This document shows positions 1 through 8,486 of a stretch of 64,000 nucleotides of DNA, one piece after another. Each line of letters opens with the position of its first letter. The first letter of the stretch is position 1. The position numbers were made by a program, and so were the translations under genes. The stretch comes from Clostridium hydrogenum (GTDB taxonomy: Bacteria; Bacillota; Clostridia; Clostridiales; Clostridiaceae), in the NCBI RefSeq assembly GCF_021432385.1, contig NZ_JAEACT010000002.1:2189501-2253500 (forward strand). The letters are read 5' to 3'. The notes under the pieces are model-generated. The model was not told the DNA's origin, ran no database searches, and worked only from the letters and a program-made list of their open reading frames with translations.

Positions 1-355
1 CCATAACCAATTTCGATGCATCTTTAGGCGATGATATTTTATAATTGTCACCAGATTTATATGCCCTAAATCTTTTTGACAATTCTCCTAACGCTAAAAT
101 TTCAACTGCCTTTGCCATCCCAATTCCTTTTATTTTTATAAGTTCATCTGCACTTGAATTTAAAAGTCCATTTAGACCTCCATTAACATTTAAAAGTCTG
201 CTACTTATTGCAAGTACATTCTCCTTCATTGTTCCACTTCTAAGTATTATGGCGAGAAGTTCACTATTTGAAAGTTTATCTGCACCATATTTTAAAAGTC
301 TTTCTCTCGGTCTCTCATTTTCTGGTAAATCTGATATTTTGAAGTTATTATTCAT
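1..355 (-). CDS. radC: RadC family protein, N-terminal part (cut by window edge)
   Basis: The minus strand reads an open frame from ATG at 355 to the window edge, about 118 codons. The start has a good ribosome binding site (AGGAAGG). The visible part has the RadC N-terminal signature: LPENERPRERLL, then a helix-hairpin-helix-like stretch (LIKIKGIGMAKAVEILALGE), then the beginning of the linker to the JAB/MPN metalloprotease-like domain, which lies outside the window. RadC (UPF0758) was once called a DNA repair protein; its true role is unsettled. It is followed by maf and a DUF4321 gene in the same orientation, a common clostridial order near the mreBCD genes. The family call is firm; the state of the C-terminal domain cannot be judged. 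Confidence 0.88.
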   Translation of the reverse strand, partial: MNNNFKISDLPENERPRERLLKYGADKLSNSELLAIILRSGTMKENVLAISSRLLNVNGGLNGLLNSSADELIKIKGIGMAKAVEILALGELSKRFRAYKSGDNYKISSPKDASKLVM

Positions 356-367
356 AATTTTCCCTTC

Positions 368-976
368 CTAATCTAGATTTACCCCCATCTCCATAATCAT
401 TTTATATAATTTATTCAAAGGAAGTCCTACAATATTATAATAGCATCCTTGAATTTCTTCTACAAAAACTGCTGCTTTTCCTTGAATACCATAAGCACCA
501 GCTTTATCGATACTTTCCCCAGAATTTACATATTTAATTATTTCACTATCTGAAAGCTTAGAAAACATAACCTCTGTACATGCAAAATCACTTCTGACTT
601 CACCAGTTAATGAATTAACTAATGCAATACCAGAATAAACTCTATGTTTTTTACCACTTAGTTTTTTAAGCATCATTATTGCTTCATCATTATTATTAGG
701 CTTTCCTAATATACTTTTGTCAATTTCTACTACTGTATCACATCCAATTATTAATGCACCACTTTTTTTTAATTTACTATATTTCTCCTCATTCATTATT
801 TTTTCTAATGAACTTCGAGCTTTACCTTCAGCAAGGGTCATTACATATCTTGGAACATTGCTAGAAAATTCTATTTTTTCTTCATCAAAATCACTTTCAA
901 TAACATTAAAGTTATCTGAAATCTTTTTTAAAAGCTCTTTTCTTCTAGGAGAGGATGATGCCAATATTAATTTCAT
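368..976 (-). CDS. maf: Maf family nucleoside triphosphate pyrophosphatase
   Basis: The protein has 202 residues, normal for the family. It opens with the Maf signature LILASSSPRRKELL, which forms the nucleotide-binding loop. Downstream are IGCDTVVEID (the conserved aspartate-containing motif) and the SGKKHRVYSGIALV and DKAGAYGIQG blocks. Maf proteins hydrolyse non-canonical or surplus nucleotides such as dTTP, UTP and modified pyrimidines to the monophosphate plus pyrophosphate, and Bacillus Maf affects septation when overproduced. The start ATG is preceded by AGGAAGTGA. It ends 12 bp before radC and begins 4 bp after the DUF4321 gene, so the three are probably one transcript. Confidence 0.95.
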   Translation of the reverse strand: MKLILASSSPRRKELLKKISDNFNVIESDFDEEKIEFSSNVPRYVMTLAEGKARSSLEKIMNEEKYSKLKKSGALIIGCDTVVEIDKSILGKPNNNDEAIMMLKKLSGKKHRVYSGIALVNSLTGEVRSDFACTEVMFSKLSDSEIIKYVNSGESIDKAGAYGIQGKAAVFVEEIQGCYYNIVGLPLNKLYKMIMEMGVNLD

Positions 977-980
977 CTTT

Positions 981-1238
981 TCACTTCCTGACCTTCTTAT
1001 ATATTATTATTGCCAATATCATACATACTATAGACATCAAATTTATATTTATATTCAATCCAAACGTAAAGCTTAAAATCTTAAAATCTATTACGAATGG
1101 CTTTGCTGTTCCTATATTATATGATACCTTCAAAAAACTTAACATCGAAAAATGATTACCTAATATTTCTCCTACAAATGTTCCTCCGATTCCTCCTATT
1201 AGTATAAAAAGTAAATAATATTTAAAACTTTTATTCAC
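981..1238 (-). CDS. DUF4321 small membrane protein
   Basis: This is an 85-residue protein with two predicted transmembrane stretches (about residues 8-28 and 62-80) joined by a loop containing GGIGGTFVGEILG. A lysine-rich tail (YKKVRK) suggests that the C-terminus is cytoplasmic. Size, topology and its place just upstream of maf match the DUF4321 family of Firmicutes, which has no known function. It starts with GTG and has a strong GGTGGGGGT ribosome binding site. It is probably co-transcribed with maf and radC. Confidence 0.75.
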   Translation of the reverse strand: MNKSFKYYLLFILIGGIGGTFVGEILGNHFSMLSFLKVSYNIGTAKPFVIDFKILSFTFGLNININLMSIVCMILAIIIYKKVRK

Positions 1239-1388
1239 TTTACCCCCACCTTAACTGTACATCTTTTATAGTTTATCATTTAATGTAAACTTAAACAAGT
1301 ATTTAAACTATTATTCAAAAAAAATTCAATTATATTTTTAGAAAAATTTTTCCAAAATATCAATTGAATAAAATATATATTATTTTAA

Positions 1389-2078
1389 TTATTTTAATTT
1401 TTTTAACTCGTTATAAACAAATGTTTCTATATCACTTATATTTGACTTATTAATTTTATCCGGAAGCTTATTTATGTTATTTTTAAGTTCCAAGTTTAAA
1501 TTATAGTTTTTATACTTCTTATCTACCTTTTCAAGTTTGCTACACCACTTTTTTATTGATTCAGTTTGTACATCACTTACATCCTTATTAGCTACTTTAT
1601 TTATAATTTCTAAATAAGCATCTATAATTTTTCCTATTTCAATATCACCTGTGCTATCATTATTAATTTCAATTTTAATTTTATTTATGTCTATTTTATT
1701 ATCATTAAGTACCTTACTCACACTATCATAATTATTTTTATCAGTTATACAATAAAAAACCTTATAATAGCTTCCATCCTTAATCATAAATGGATTTCCT
1801 ATAGCCTTAAGTTTATTCATAAGTGCATCAGCATTTTCTTTTTTAGAATGTACACCACATTGAACAATATAATATTCAGTATTTGCACTTTCTGTTTTTT
1901 TGCTAACTTGTTCTTTAGCTGTATCTTTATTCACAGTAGTTTCTACGCCTGCTTGTACAAATATAAACTTAAAAATAACACTTCCAATTAAAAAAGATAA
2001 AAATAATATTATAATAACACATATAGCAAAACCATAATTGCCACTTTTCTTTTTAAGATTGTATCTTGTATATCTCAT
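1389..2078 (-). CDS. Membrane-anchored SPOR-domain protein
   Basis: The protein has 229 residues: a short basic cytoplasmic head, one transmembrane helix (about residues 15-40, AICVIIILFLSFLIGSVIF), a Thr/Lys/Glu-rich linker and a SPOR-like domain from about 68 to 140 (YYIVQCGVHSKKENADALMNKL, then FMIKDGSYYKVFYCI). SPOR domains bind glycan strands stripped of stem peptides at division or spore septa, so a role at the septum is likely. The C-terminal 80 residues are helical and unrecognised. The ribosome binding site is AGGAGATGAT. It stands alone between the maf cluster and an unknown gene. Confidence 0.7.
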   Translation of the reverse strand: MRYTRYNLKKKSGNYGFAICVIIILFLSFLIGSVIFKFIFVQAGVETTVNKDTAKEQVSKKTESANTEYYIVQCGVHSKKENADALMNKLKAIGNPFMIKDGSYYKVFYCITDKNNYDSVSKVLNDNKIDINKIKIEINNDSTGDIEIGKIIDAYLEIINKVANKDVSDVQTESIKKWCSKLEKVDKKYKNYNLNLELKNNINKLPDKINKSNISDIETFVYNELKKLK

Positions 2079-2213
2079 TTTATCATCTCCTAAAGCTTTT
2101 ATATAGATAAACCACTTGAAAAGTTAAAATTGCTTATTCCAAATTGTATATCTATATATACTATTAACTTTAATGAGATTTTATGTTTTAAACTTAGGCA
2201 TCTTAAAAATACC

Positions 2214-2717
2214 TTAATTGTTTTTCTTAAATATAAGTAAATCTTCTTTATTCTTGCGGCTAGAATAGAACTCTTTATTTACCCTCTCAATTTTAAAATT
2301 AGCGTCTTTAAAAACTTTCATTGTCTTTTTTTCACTGCTTGATATCCCCGTTAAAAATGAGTCTATGCCAAAATTTCTTGAAAAATAACCAAGCACATTT
2401 AAAAGTATATCTTTTTGCTCTATAATATCGATATAATTTTCATCTACACAAAAACAAGAAATCCACACCATATTTGTAGCTTTAAACTCCATTCTTCCTT
2501 TTAATATGCCAAAAATCTTATCATTTTTACTTATTTTTAAAAAGAATTCACATTCGCTCATATAATACTCTAAAAATCTCTCATACAAATCACTAAAATC
2601 AATATTGTACTTCAAGTCGATGTGCTGACATTGAGACCATTCCTTAACTTTAGCAACATCTTTCCCCTGTATGCTAGTTATAGTTATGTTGTTAAACTTA
2701 ATATTTATATCAAACAT
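2214..2717 (-). CDS. Possible GNAT-like acetyltransferase, unknown substrate
   Basis: I place the start at ATG 2717 rather than the in-frame GTG at 2726, because the ribosome binding site AGGGGTG then has normal spacing. The product has about 167 residues with no membrane segment or signal peptide. A beta-rich middle (FGILKGRMEF, MVWISCFCVDENY), a helix (KDILLNVLGYFSRNFG) and the ending SSSEKKTMKVFKDANFKIERVNKEFY resemble the order of a GNAT fold, in which a late strand-helix pair closes the acetyl-CoA site. The classic Q/RxxGxG/A loop is not obvious, so this is a weak call. It could equally be an uncharacterised clostridial family. Confidence 0.35.
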   Translation of the reverse strand: MFDINIKFNNITITSIQGKDVAKVKEWSQCQHIDLKYNIDFSDLYERFLEYYMSECEFFLKISKNDKIFGILKGRMEFKATNMVWISCFCVDENYIDIIEQKDILLNVLGYFSRNFGIDSFLTGISSSEKKTMKVFKDANFKIERVNKEFYSSRKNKEDLLIFKKNN

Positions 2718-2831
2718 ACCGTTCACCCCTATTAAAAATAATTCTACAGAAGTTTGATATATCCTTTTCTCTTAAAAACAAAAGCTATGTTTTAAATTTA
2801 AAAATTTATTAATCAATGCATAATAAAAAAA

Positions 2832-2873
2832 GGTGAAGGTTCTTAGCGTGCACAGCACCATAAGGCCCTTCAC
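2832..2873 (-). terminator. Rho-independent terminator after the Cys/Met-rich gene
   Basis: Read on the minus strand, arms GTGAAGG and CCTTCAC close a stem containing an inner GTGC/GCAC hairpin, followed by CTTTTTTTA. It lies about 55 bp after the stop of the gene at 2929-3165. Confidence 0.6.
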
Positions 2874-2877
2874 AGCT

Positions 2878-2922
2878 ACTAAAGATATACCATTTTGATA
2901 GTTGAAATGATATATCTTTAGT
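2878..2922. repeat. 45-bp near-perfect palindrome (possible solo ends of family B)
   Basis: Arms ACTAAAGATATACCATTTT and its complement surround a loop containing GATAGTTG. The words GATATACCA and TAGTTGAA are also found at the ends of the family B elements at 28679-28776 and 47940-48036, so this may be a collapsed or internally deleted copy. It sits 6 bp after the stop codon of the neighbouring gene. Confidence 0.5.
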
Positions 2923-2928
2923 ACTCTT

Positions 2929-3165
2929 TTAAAACAATTCATCAGGATCAACACTTACCACTCTTGGCATAACAAAGGGAAATTCTCCAAACGTATTTCC
3001 CATAAAACTATCTTTCCTAAAACATTCCGGATATGTTGGAACATTATATCTCATCATTTGGCACCTAATACATGGGCATTCCTGCATTTCATAGCCCATC
3101 ATATTATGTTCTCTACACATATTTGGCATACACGGATTTTCAAAATCATAATTATTATACTCCAT
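2929..3165 (-). CDS. Small Cys/Met-rich protein, possibly spore-associated
   Basis: The start is set at ATG 3165, because the GGAGGG just before it is a proper ribosome binding site that would lie inside the coding region if the upstream GTG (3177) were used. The product has 78 residues, with cysteines in CMPNMC, CPCIRC and YPEC, and many methionines (MCREHNMMGYEM). It has no signal peptide or membrane helix. Small Cys/Met/Tyr-rich proteins of this kind are often spore coat components in clostridia, but that is an inference from composition only. A terminator-like hairpin follows. Confidence 0.5.
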   Translation of the reverse strand: MEYNNYDFENPCMPNMCREHNMMGYEMQECPCIRCQMMRYNVPTYPECFRKDSFMGNTFGEFPFVMPRVVSVDPDELF

Positions 3166-3365
3166 TTTTCCCTCCACAATTTTATTACTATTGGGTTACC
3201 GGCTCAACTTTTAACTTGCATATGTCTCATAATGCTTTGAACATATCATTTTGAAACACATATAAATTAAATTTTTTATCTATAAACCCTTCATCTATAA
3301 AAATTATGCTTCGGAAATCCATTTTAATACAAAATATTGATATTTTTATAAATTAATTGCATTTT

Positions 3366-3398
3366 AGATTACCAGTTCAACTATTAAAATTCATGTGC
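3366..3398. repeat. Fragment of a family B repeat end over the thrB stop codon
   Basis: The plus strand around 3370-3395 (ATTACCAGTTCAACTATTAAAATT) matches the left end of the family B elements at 28679 and 47940 (TACCAGTTCAACTATTRAAATTTATTTG). The thrB stop codon lies inside the match, so the last residues of ThrB may have been supplied by the element. A weaker related word (TTACCGGCTCAACTTTTAA) lies near 3195-3213. Confidence 0.45.
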
Positions 3399-4274
3399 AC
3401 CAACGTTATCAATTTCCAGTTCAATTACCTTCCAATTACTAGCTAATGTGTTTAAAAATTCTCTTATTTCAGTATTAAAGCTAAAATTGTTTGCATCAAC
3501 TACAGCAATTAATGTTGAGCCAGAACCACTTATAAATTCACCATACGACCCAAATTCTCTACATTTATTAAAAATCTCATCTATATTAGCTATGAATTTT
3601 TTTCTATAAGGTTGATGAATTTTATCCTCAAAAGCGTACCTAAGTTTTTCATTTTCGCCATTGTTTAAAGCAGAAATAAGCATAGCTCCTCTAGATATAT
3701 TATATATCACATCATTTCTTGAATATGTGTTTGGAAGAACCTTTCTTGCATCATAAGTACTCACCTTAAAATCTGGTATCATTACTTCATATTTCAAATT
3801 AGATTTTATATTCACCTTAGAATATATAGTAGCATTATCTTTAACAATACTTGTTATCATTCCTCCAATAAGTGCTGGTGCCACATTATCAGGATGTCCT
3901 TCTATACTTACTGCTATTGAAAGCATTTCATCCACTGATAATTTTTTTCCCATAAGTTCATTTGCCGCAAATATTCCTCCAATAATACAAGCAGCGCTGC
4001 TTCCAAGTCCCCTAGACATAGGAATATCAGCCTTTGACATATCTATATTAAATCCCTTATATTTTTCAGTGCAATATTCAAAGGTTTTTACTATGCTTTC
4101 ATATGTTAAGTTTTTACTATAATTGTTGTCTAATTTCCCACCAACTAATTTTATTTGAGTTTCTGTACTGCATTCCTCAACTGTTATTTCATTATACAAC
4201 TTAAGTGCCATACCAAAGGTATCAAAACCAGCCCCCATATTTGCACTTGTTGCAGGTACTCTAACTTTAATCAT
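3384..4274 (-). CDS. thrB: Homoserine kinase
   Basis: This is a 296-residue GHMP-family kinase that phosphorylates L-homoserine with ATP, the step before threonine synthase. The N-terminus VRVPATSANMGAGFDTFGMAL is the typical ThrB start, the ATP-binding GHMP loop is SRGLGSSAACIIGG (about residues 87-100), and SGSGSTLIA near the C-terminus is the third GHMP motif. An HPDNVAPALIGG block typical of ThrB is also present. The ribosome binding site is GGGGTG. The ACT-domain gene ends 55 bp upstream, and the pair is often linked to hom and thrC in clostridia; those genes are absent here. The last codons and the stop match one end of repeat family B. Confidence 0.95.
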   Translation of the reverse strand: MIKVRVPATSANMGAGFDTFGMALKLYNEITVEECSTETQIKLVGGKLDNNYSKNLTYESIVKTFEYCTEKYKGFNIDMSKADIPMSRGLGSSAACIIGGIFAANELMGKKLSVDEMLSIAVSIEGHPDNVAPALIGGMITSIVKDNATIYSKVNIKSNLKYEVMIPDFKVSTYDARKVLPNTYSRNDVIYNISRGAMLISALNNGENEKLRYAFEDKIHQPYRKKFIANIDEIFNKCREFGSYGEFISGSGSTLIAVVDANNFSFNTEIREFLNTLASNWKVIELEIDNVGAHEF

Positions 4275-4329
4275 TATAAAAACACCCCGATTTTTTGATT
4301 TATAATAGTTTGTCTATAAAATATATTTT

Positions 4330-4797
4330 TTATTCCATAGCCAAAATTTCAACCTTTAAAACACTTTCAATTTCTTTAATTTTATCTAAAAGCAATTCAA
4401 TAGTGCAATCTAATTCGCTTATATCCAAAGTAATATTTACATTTGCTGTATTATTTATTGGTATATCTTGATTTATTGTAAGTATATTTCCATGATACTT
4501 CGCAAGTTCATCTAACACCCTTGATAAAGTTCCCATCTTATGACCTATAGTAACAGAAATAGTTACTTTATGCCCTTTAAGACCATCTGTAACTTTAAAA
4601 ACATAATCTTTATATTTATAGTACGTACTCCTGCTTAACCCAACTATTTTTACAGCTTCCGTAATATCTTTAACCTTTCCTGAATTTAATATCTCTTTTA
4701 CTTTTATGACTTCTTCAAATACATTTGGCAAAACAGCTGTATCTATAAGTAAATACTTTTTATCACTTTGCTTTCTTATAATAATCACCACTTTCAT
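4330..4797 (-). CDS. ACT domain-containing protein (UPF0735/PheB-like)
   Basis: The product has about 155 residues from ATG 4797, or 160 from GTG 4812; neither has a strong ribosome binding site. The N-terminal half has a helix-turn-helix-like segment (KDITEAVKIVGLSRSTYYKYKDYVF). The C-terminal half is an ACT domain, from KVTISVTIGHKMGTLSRVLDEL to ELLLDKIKEIESVLKVEI. This arrangement is that of the UPF0735 ACT proteins (annotated PheB in bacilli), thought to sense an amino acid and regulate transcription. Its place directly upstream of thrB suggests a regulatory role in threonine or related amino acid synthesis. Confidence 0.8.
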   Translation of the reverse strand: MKVVIIIRKQSDKKYLLIDTAVLPNVFEEVIKVKEILNSGKVKDITEAVKIVGLSRSTYYKYKDYVFKVTDGLKGHKVTISVTIGHKMGTLSRVLDELAKYHGNILTINQDIPINNTANVNITLDISELDCTIELLLDKIKEIESVLKVEILAME

Positions 4798-5052
4798 GTT
4801 TTCATTAAGCACACAAATGTATGCACCGCAAAAACTAATGTAATTATAATAGCATAAAATATTACTAAAAACAACCTAGTATACATGATGATGTGAAAAA
4901 AGGCACTCCATATGTTTTACTATACCGCTCATAAAAAAGAATACCTATATTTTTCACATGCTCCTATATATAAACTCATATAATGTATAGCATAATTCAA
5001 TAAAAAATATTATAATTAAATATGCAAACTAAATTTAGGAGGTACTCATATT

Positions 5053-6942
5053 ATGCTTGCAGATGAACACTATAAAGACGCCATAAAAAAGGGCAAGAGT
5101 GATTATGCCTTAAATGGTTCTCTGCCATTTCTCGAAGAAATTTTGAAAAACAAAGAAATAGTTGCCAACTTAGACCTGGGAATTTTTGAAATACCTCTTA
5201 AAAAAATAATAGGAACTTATTCCCATCTAAGAAGTATGTGTTTTTCAAAGAACTTCTTACCCACAATGAATTTCGATACTGAATTCGGAAGTAAATGGAT
5301 TTCTTTATGTAAATCTCATTTAAATGAAGGAATAAATCACCCAATCAAAGTTTATGAATATTTAAACCAATTTTTCGTTGTAGAAGGCAATAAACGAGTA
5401 AGCGTTCTAAAATATTTTGGAGCCTTTTCTATTTCTGCTGAAGTAATTAGACTAGTTCCTAAAAAAGATAAAAGTAATTTGACAAATTCAATTTACTATG
5501 AGTTTTTAGATTTCTATAATAAAACTAAAATAAATTCAATTTGGTTTTCACAAAAACACAGTTATAAGAAACTATTTAAACTTTTAGAAAATTATAATGC
5601 ACCAGAAGATATTAGTGATAAATATAAACATTTCGTATCTTTTGTGTACAATTCATTTAGGGAAGTATATTTAAAACTTGGCGGTCAAAAATTGCCTATT
5701 ACTACTGGTGATGCTTATCTAGAGTATGCAAAACTCTATGGAATCAGTTATCCTATTGATGAAACTATATTATCAAAAACACTTAAGGAGTTTATGAAAG
5801 AGTTACTTCATTTTAAAGAAACTAGTGTCGAAATACAAACTGACTCCGATGAAAGTTCCCCTAGTGGAGTTTTATCTACTATTTCAAATTTCATAACTCC
5901 AACAAAAAAATTAAAAGTAGGCTTTGTATACGCTAGAACTATAGATTCTTCTGGTTGGACTTATGGCCACGAACTCGGAAGACAATATGTGATTGACGTA
6001 CTTGAAGGACAAATTATAACAAAGTATATTGAAAATGTCCCTGAAAATGATTCTGCTTACGATTCCATAAAAGCTCTTGCGGATGAAGGTTATAATGTCA
6101 TTTTTACAACAAGTCCTATTTTTAGAACTGCAACGTTAAAATGTGCACTTGAATATCCTCAAATTAAATTTTTTAATTGCTCTGATGATACACCATATGA
6201 GCATATGAGCTGTTATTTTGGAAGAACGTATGAACCAAGATTTCTAACGGGACTTATTGCTGGTGCTATGACAAAGACTAATTTAATAGGTTATTCTGCA
6301 ACGAGCCCTACCTCTGAAGTAATAGGATCTATTAATTCCTTTGCCTTAGGTGCAAAAATAGTAAATCCTTATGCTAAAGTCAAGGTTTTATGGACTAAAG
6401 AGTGGAACAGTCATGCTAAATTTACAAATATTGAATCAAATTTAATATCAATGGGCTGTGACATTATATCCAACAGAAATCTTACTATTCCAAGAGATGA
6501 AACAAAAAAATATGGTGTTTATTCAATGCTTTGTAGTTTTGAAAATGGTAAAAATGTACCAGACAAATACCTTGCCGCTCCTATTTGGAATTGGGGGATA
6601 TACTATGAAAAGATTTTAAGCAATATCTTAAACGATACTTTTGGAACAATTTTAAATATGTTTAACTCAAACTCAAAATTAATCAGCTTTTGGTATGGCA
6701 TGGATTTAGGTGTAGTTGATATTTACTATTCAAAAAAATATGTTCCAATTGAAGTTCAAAGACTTGTTGAAGCTATGAAAAAAATGATTACGACCTATGA
6801 ATTTAACCCCTTCACAGGTCCAATATATGATAACAACGGAAATCTTAAACTTGAAGAAGATGAAGCAGCTGCCCCTTATGACATTCTATCAATGGATTGG
6901 TTTGTTGATAATGTTGAAGTTGCTCCTTATGACAGAAAATAA
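5053..6942 (+). CDS. Cytosolic ParB-like/BMP (Med-type) fusion protein
   Basis: The protein has 629 residues with a strong ribosome binding site (TTTAGGAGG). It lacks a signal peptide and lipobox, so it should stay in the cytoplasm. Around residues 95-135 is a ParB/sulfiredoxin-like motif (FFVVEGNKRVSVLKYFGAF). From about residue 285 it reads as a basic membrane protein (BMP/PnrA) periplasmic-binding fold: KVGFVYARTIDSSGWTYGHELG, NVIFTTSPIFR, FNCSDD, GLIAGAMTK and KVLWTKEW. BMP domains bind nucleosides in transporters, and Med of Bacillus subtilis is a regulator. The fusion may be a nucleoside- or purine-responsive regulator; that is inference. It ends at a terminator shared with the convergent phosphoesterase gene. 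Confidence 0.75.
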   Translation: MLADEHYKDAIKKGKSDYALNGSLPFLEEILKNKEIVANLDLGIFEIPLKKIIGTYSHLRSMCFSKNFLPTMNFDTEFGSKWISLCKSHLNEGINHPIKVYEYLNQFFVVEGNKRVSVLKYFGAFSISAEVIRLVPKKDKSNLTNSIYYEFLDFYNKTKINSIWFSQKHSYKKLFKLLENYNAPEDISDKYKHFVSFVYNSFREVYLKLGGQKLPITTGDAYLEYAKLYGISYPIDETILSKTLKEFMKELLHFKETSVEIQTDSDESSPSGVLSTISNFITPTKKLKVGFVYARTIDSSGWTYGHELGRQYVIDVLEGQIITKYIENVPENDSAYDSIKALADEGYNVIFTTSPIFRTATLKCALEYPQIKFFNCSDDTPYEHMSCYFGRTYEPRFLTGLIAGAMTKTNLIGYSATSPTSEVIGSINSFALGAKIVNPYAKVKVLWTKEWNSHAKFTNIESNLISMGCDIISNRNLTIPRDETKKYGVYSMLCSFENGKNVPDKYLAAPIWNWGIYYEKILSNILNDTFGTILNMFNSNSKLISFWYGMDLGVVDIYYSKKYVPIEVQRLVEAMKKMITTYEFNPFTGPIYDNNGNLKLEEDEAAAPYDILSMDWFVDNVEVAPYDRK

Positions 6943-6969
6943 AAAAAACAGCCTTTGGGCTGTTTTTTC
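6943..6969. terminator. Bidirectional Rho-independent terminator
   Basis: AAAAAACAGCC and GGCTGTTTTTT pair around TTTG. The A- and T-runs on both sides let it serve the BMP gene on the plus strand and the phosphoesterase on the minus strand. Confidence 0.9.
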
Positions 6970-6976
6970 TGTCATA

Positions 6977-7564
6977 TTAATATTCAATTATACAATGATC
7001 ATAAGCATTTACAACTATTGTATTCTTATAAGATACCTTTCTAGGTTTCATTCCATAACTCAAATGAACATGTCCATGAAAAAAATACTTTGGTGAATAT
7101 TTATCCATAAAATTCACAAAACATTTAAATCCTTCATGACACAAATCCTTTTCATCGCTAATATCTTTTGGTGCTGCATGTGTAACTATAATATCACAGC
7201 CTCTATTTAAAAATAACTTTAATTTTAGTTTATTTATTCTTTTTTGCATTTCTTTTTCAGTATATAAAAATGGACATTCCTTGTACTTCATGCTTCCACC
7301 AAGCCCTAAAATTCTTATTCCATTAATAACTACCAATTTATCGTCTATGCATTCGCACCCTTGTGGTGGTCTTTCTATATAACCATAATCATGATTTCCA
7401 TGTACATATAATAGAGGCGCCTTTATCATCGTAACTAAAAAACTTAAATAATCTTGCTTTAAATCTCCACAAGATATAATAAGATCAATATCTTCGAACC
7501 TATCTTTTTGAAAAAAATCCCATATGTATTTTGATTCCTCATCAGATACTAACAATATTCTCAC
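6977..7564 (-). CDS. Calcineurin-like metallophosphoesterase
   Basis: The protein has 195 residues with the metallophosphoesterase motifs in order: SDEE near the N-terminus in place of the usual DxH, GDL, GNHD (about residue 56), THAAP and GHVHLSYG (about residue 165). These ligate a two-metal centre that cleaves phosphodiesters or phosphomonoesters. The first metal motif is altered (LVSDEESKYIW instead of SDxH), which may change metal use. It starts with GTG behind AGGTAAA. It is a single gene convergent with the BMP fusion. The substrate cannot be told from sequence. Confidence 0.85.
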   Translation of the reverse strand: MRILLVSDEESKYIWDFFQKDRFEDIDLIISCGDLKQDYLSFLVTMIKAPLLYVHGNHDYGYIERPPQGCECIDDKLVVINGIRILGLGGSMKYKECPFLYTEKEMQKRINKLKLKLFLNRGCDIIVTHAAPKDISDEKDLCHEGFKCFVNFMDKYSPKYFFHGHVHLSYGMKPRKVSYKNTIVVNAYDHCIIEY

Positions 7565-7741
7565 TGTTTTTTACCTACTTCCTCTTTATGTAAACGCTTT
7601 TAATGCAATTATATCATACGCCTTAATCAATAACAATATTAAAAACGCGAAGCAACAGTATCTTGGAGCTTTGAACAAAAATTTACTAAGCTTCACCTTT
7701 TAATACTGTCACTTCCACCAATATAAAGAAGTCTTAATCTA

Positions 7742-8092
7742 TTACCTTCTTCTAGTCTCATAGATAAAGAAATTCTCTCTCAAATATTGAACATTTGAAA
7801 ATTCAACTTCAATTTCATTATCATTTCTGGCATATCCTATGTCCACTATTAACCTCTCTTTATTTCTCCCATTATTAGTCCTTACTATAACCATTGAGAA
7901 CAAATTATTTAAGCTATCAAAAATTTGATCCCTAGTATAAATTTTAAGTAAAGCAGAAATATTGTATGTTATTCTAAAGCAATTAGCATTGGTATTGACT
8001 ATTTGATCCTTAAGTTTAAATAACAAATTATTCAACAGTCTAATATCTAGCTCAGTTAAATCTCCATCATAAAAAGTAAAACTTACGGCCAC
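7742..8092 (-). CDS. Conserved hypothetical protein, 116 residues
   Basis: The gene starts with GTG at 8092, about 10 bp after TAGGAGA. The product is soluble, with no signal peptide or helix long enough to span a membrane. It appears to alternate helices and strands (LDIRLLNNLLFKLKDQIV, CFRITYNISALLKIY, ERLIVDIGYARNDNEIEVEF) and ends in TRRR. I recognise no family. It lies downstream of ncRNA copy A on the same strand, separated from it by that RNA's terminator. Confidence 0.5.
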   Translation of the reverse strand: MAVSFTFYDGDLTELDIRLLNNLLFKLKDQIVNTNANCFRITYNISALLKIYTRDQIFDSLNNLFSMVIVRTNNGRNKERLIVDIGYARNDNEIEVEFSNVQYLRENFFIYETRRR

Positions 8093-8205
8093 TAAATATC
8101 ATTCTCCTATAATATTGCTAATATATTATATGCAGATTAATTGTATAATGTTTTTACTATTAAAATATTTATAATCCTAAATTTCTAAAAAAATTATTTA
8201 AGAAA

Positions 8206-8443
8206 ACAAAGAAGAGGCTCATCGCCTCTTCTTTATACATATTGCTCCAAAATATCGTTATTCTTTCATTGACACCTATCTCTCCGATAGGTGGGTGTTC
8301 TCAATAATACTTCTATCTCCTTAATGCCACAAAAGGTCTCACAAAAGGTACATATCTATATTAAAATTTGAACTCCCTTATTTTAACCGTAGGTTCAAGA
8401 TAAGAACTTCGCGGATATTTCAGAAAACCATTACATTGTTTAT
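8206..8443 (-). ncRNA. Structured ncRNA, copy A (about 200 nt plus terminator)
   Basis: The sequence at 8251-8436 recurs at about 80% identity at 9997-10177. On the minus strand it starts just after a strong promoter, folds into several stems and ends at a terminator hairpin (8208-8234). Stems include an outer AAATATC/GATATTT pair, a CTTATC...ATAAG hairpin, a TAATAT/GTATTA helix and the perfect hairpin CACCTATC/GATAGGTG. Two base pairs change together between the copies: in the TTCTT/AAGAA helix and in the TAATAT helix. Size, own promoter and terminator, and two copies per genome would fit a 6S-type RNA, but I cannot confirm the family. Confidence 0.6.
8208..8234 (-). terminator. Terminator of ncRNA copy A
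   Basis: AAAGAAGAGGC and GCCTCTTCTTT form an 11-bp perfect stem with a 5-nt loop. On the minus strand the run TTTGTTTTC follows. Confidence 0.85.
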
Positions 8444-8449
8444 ATCATT

Positions 8450-8477
8450 ATTATATCACATGCTCTTATAAAATCAA
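8450..8477 (-). promoter_or_regulatory. Promoter of ncRNA copy A
   Basis: On the minus strand, TTGATT (-35, 8472-8477) and TATAAT (-10, 8450-8455) are separated by 16 bp. TGA just before the -10 makes an extended -10 element. Predicted transcription start is near 8443, at the 5' end of the conserved repeat. Confidence 0.8.
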
Positions 8478-8486
8478 TAGTAATAC

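Noticed and set aside
2772-2954. A 60-residue ORF after the Cys/Met-rich gene
   Set aside because: It spans the terminator and the 45-bp palindrome and has no start signal.
8206-8443. ncRNA copy A as a riboswitch of the downstream 116-residue gene
   Set aside because: A strong terminator ends it before that gene, and the second copy has no such gene downstream; a stand-alone RNA fits better.
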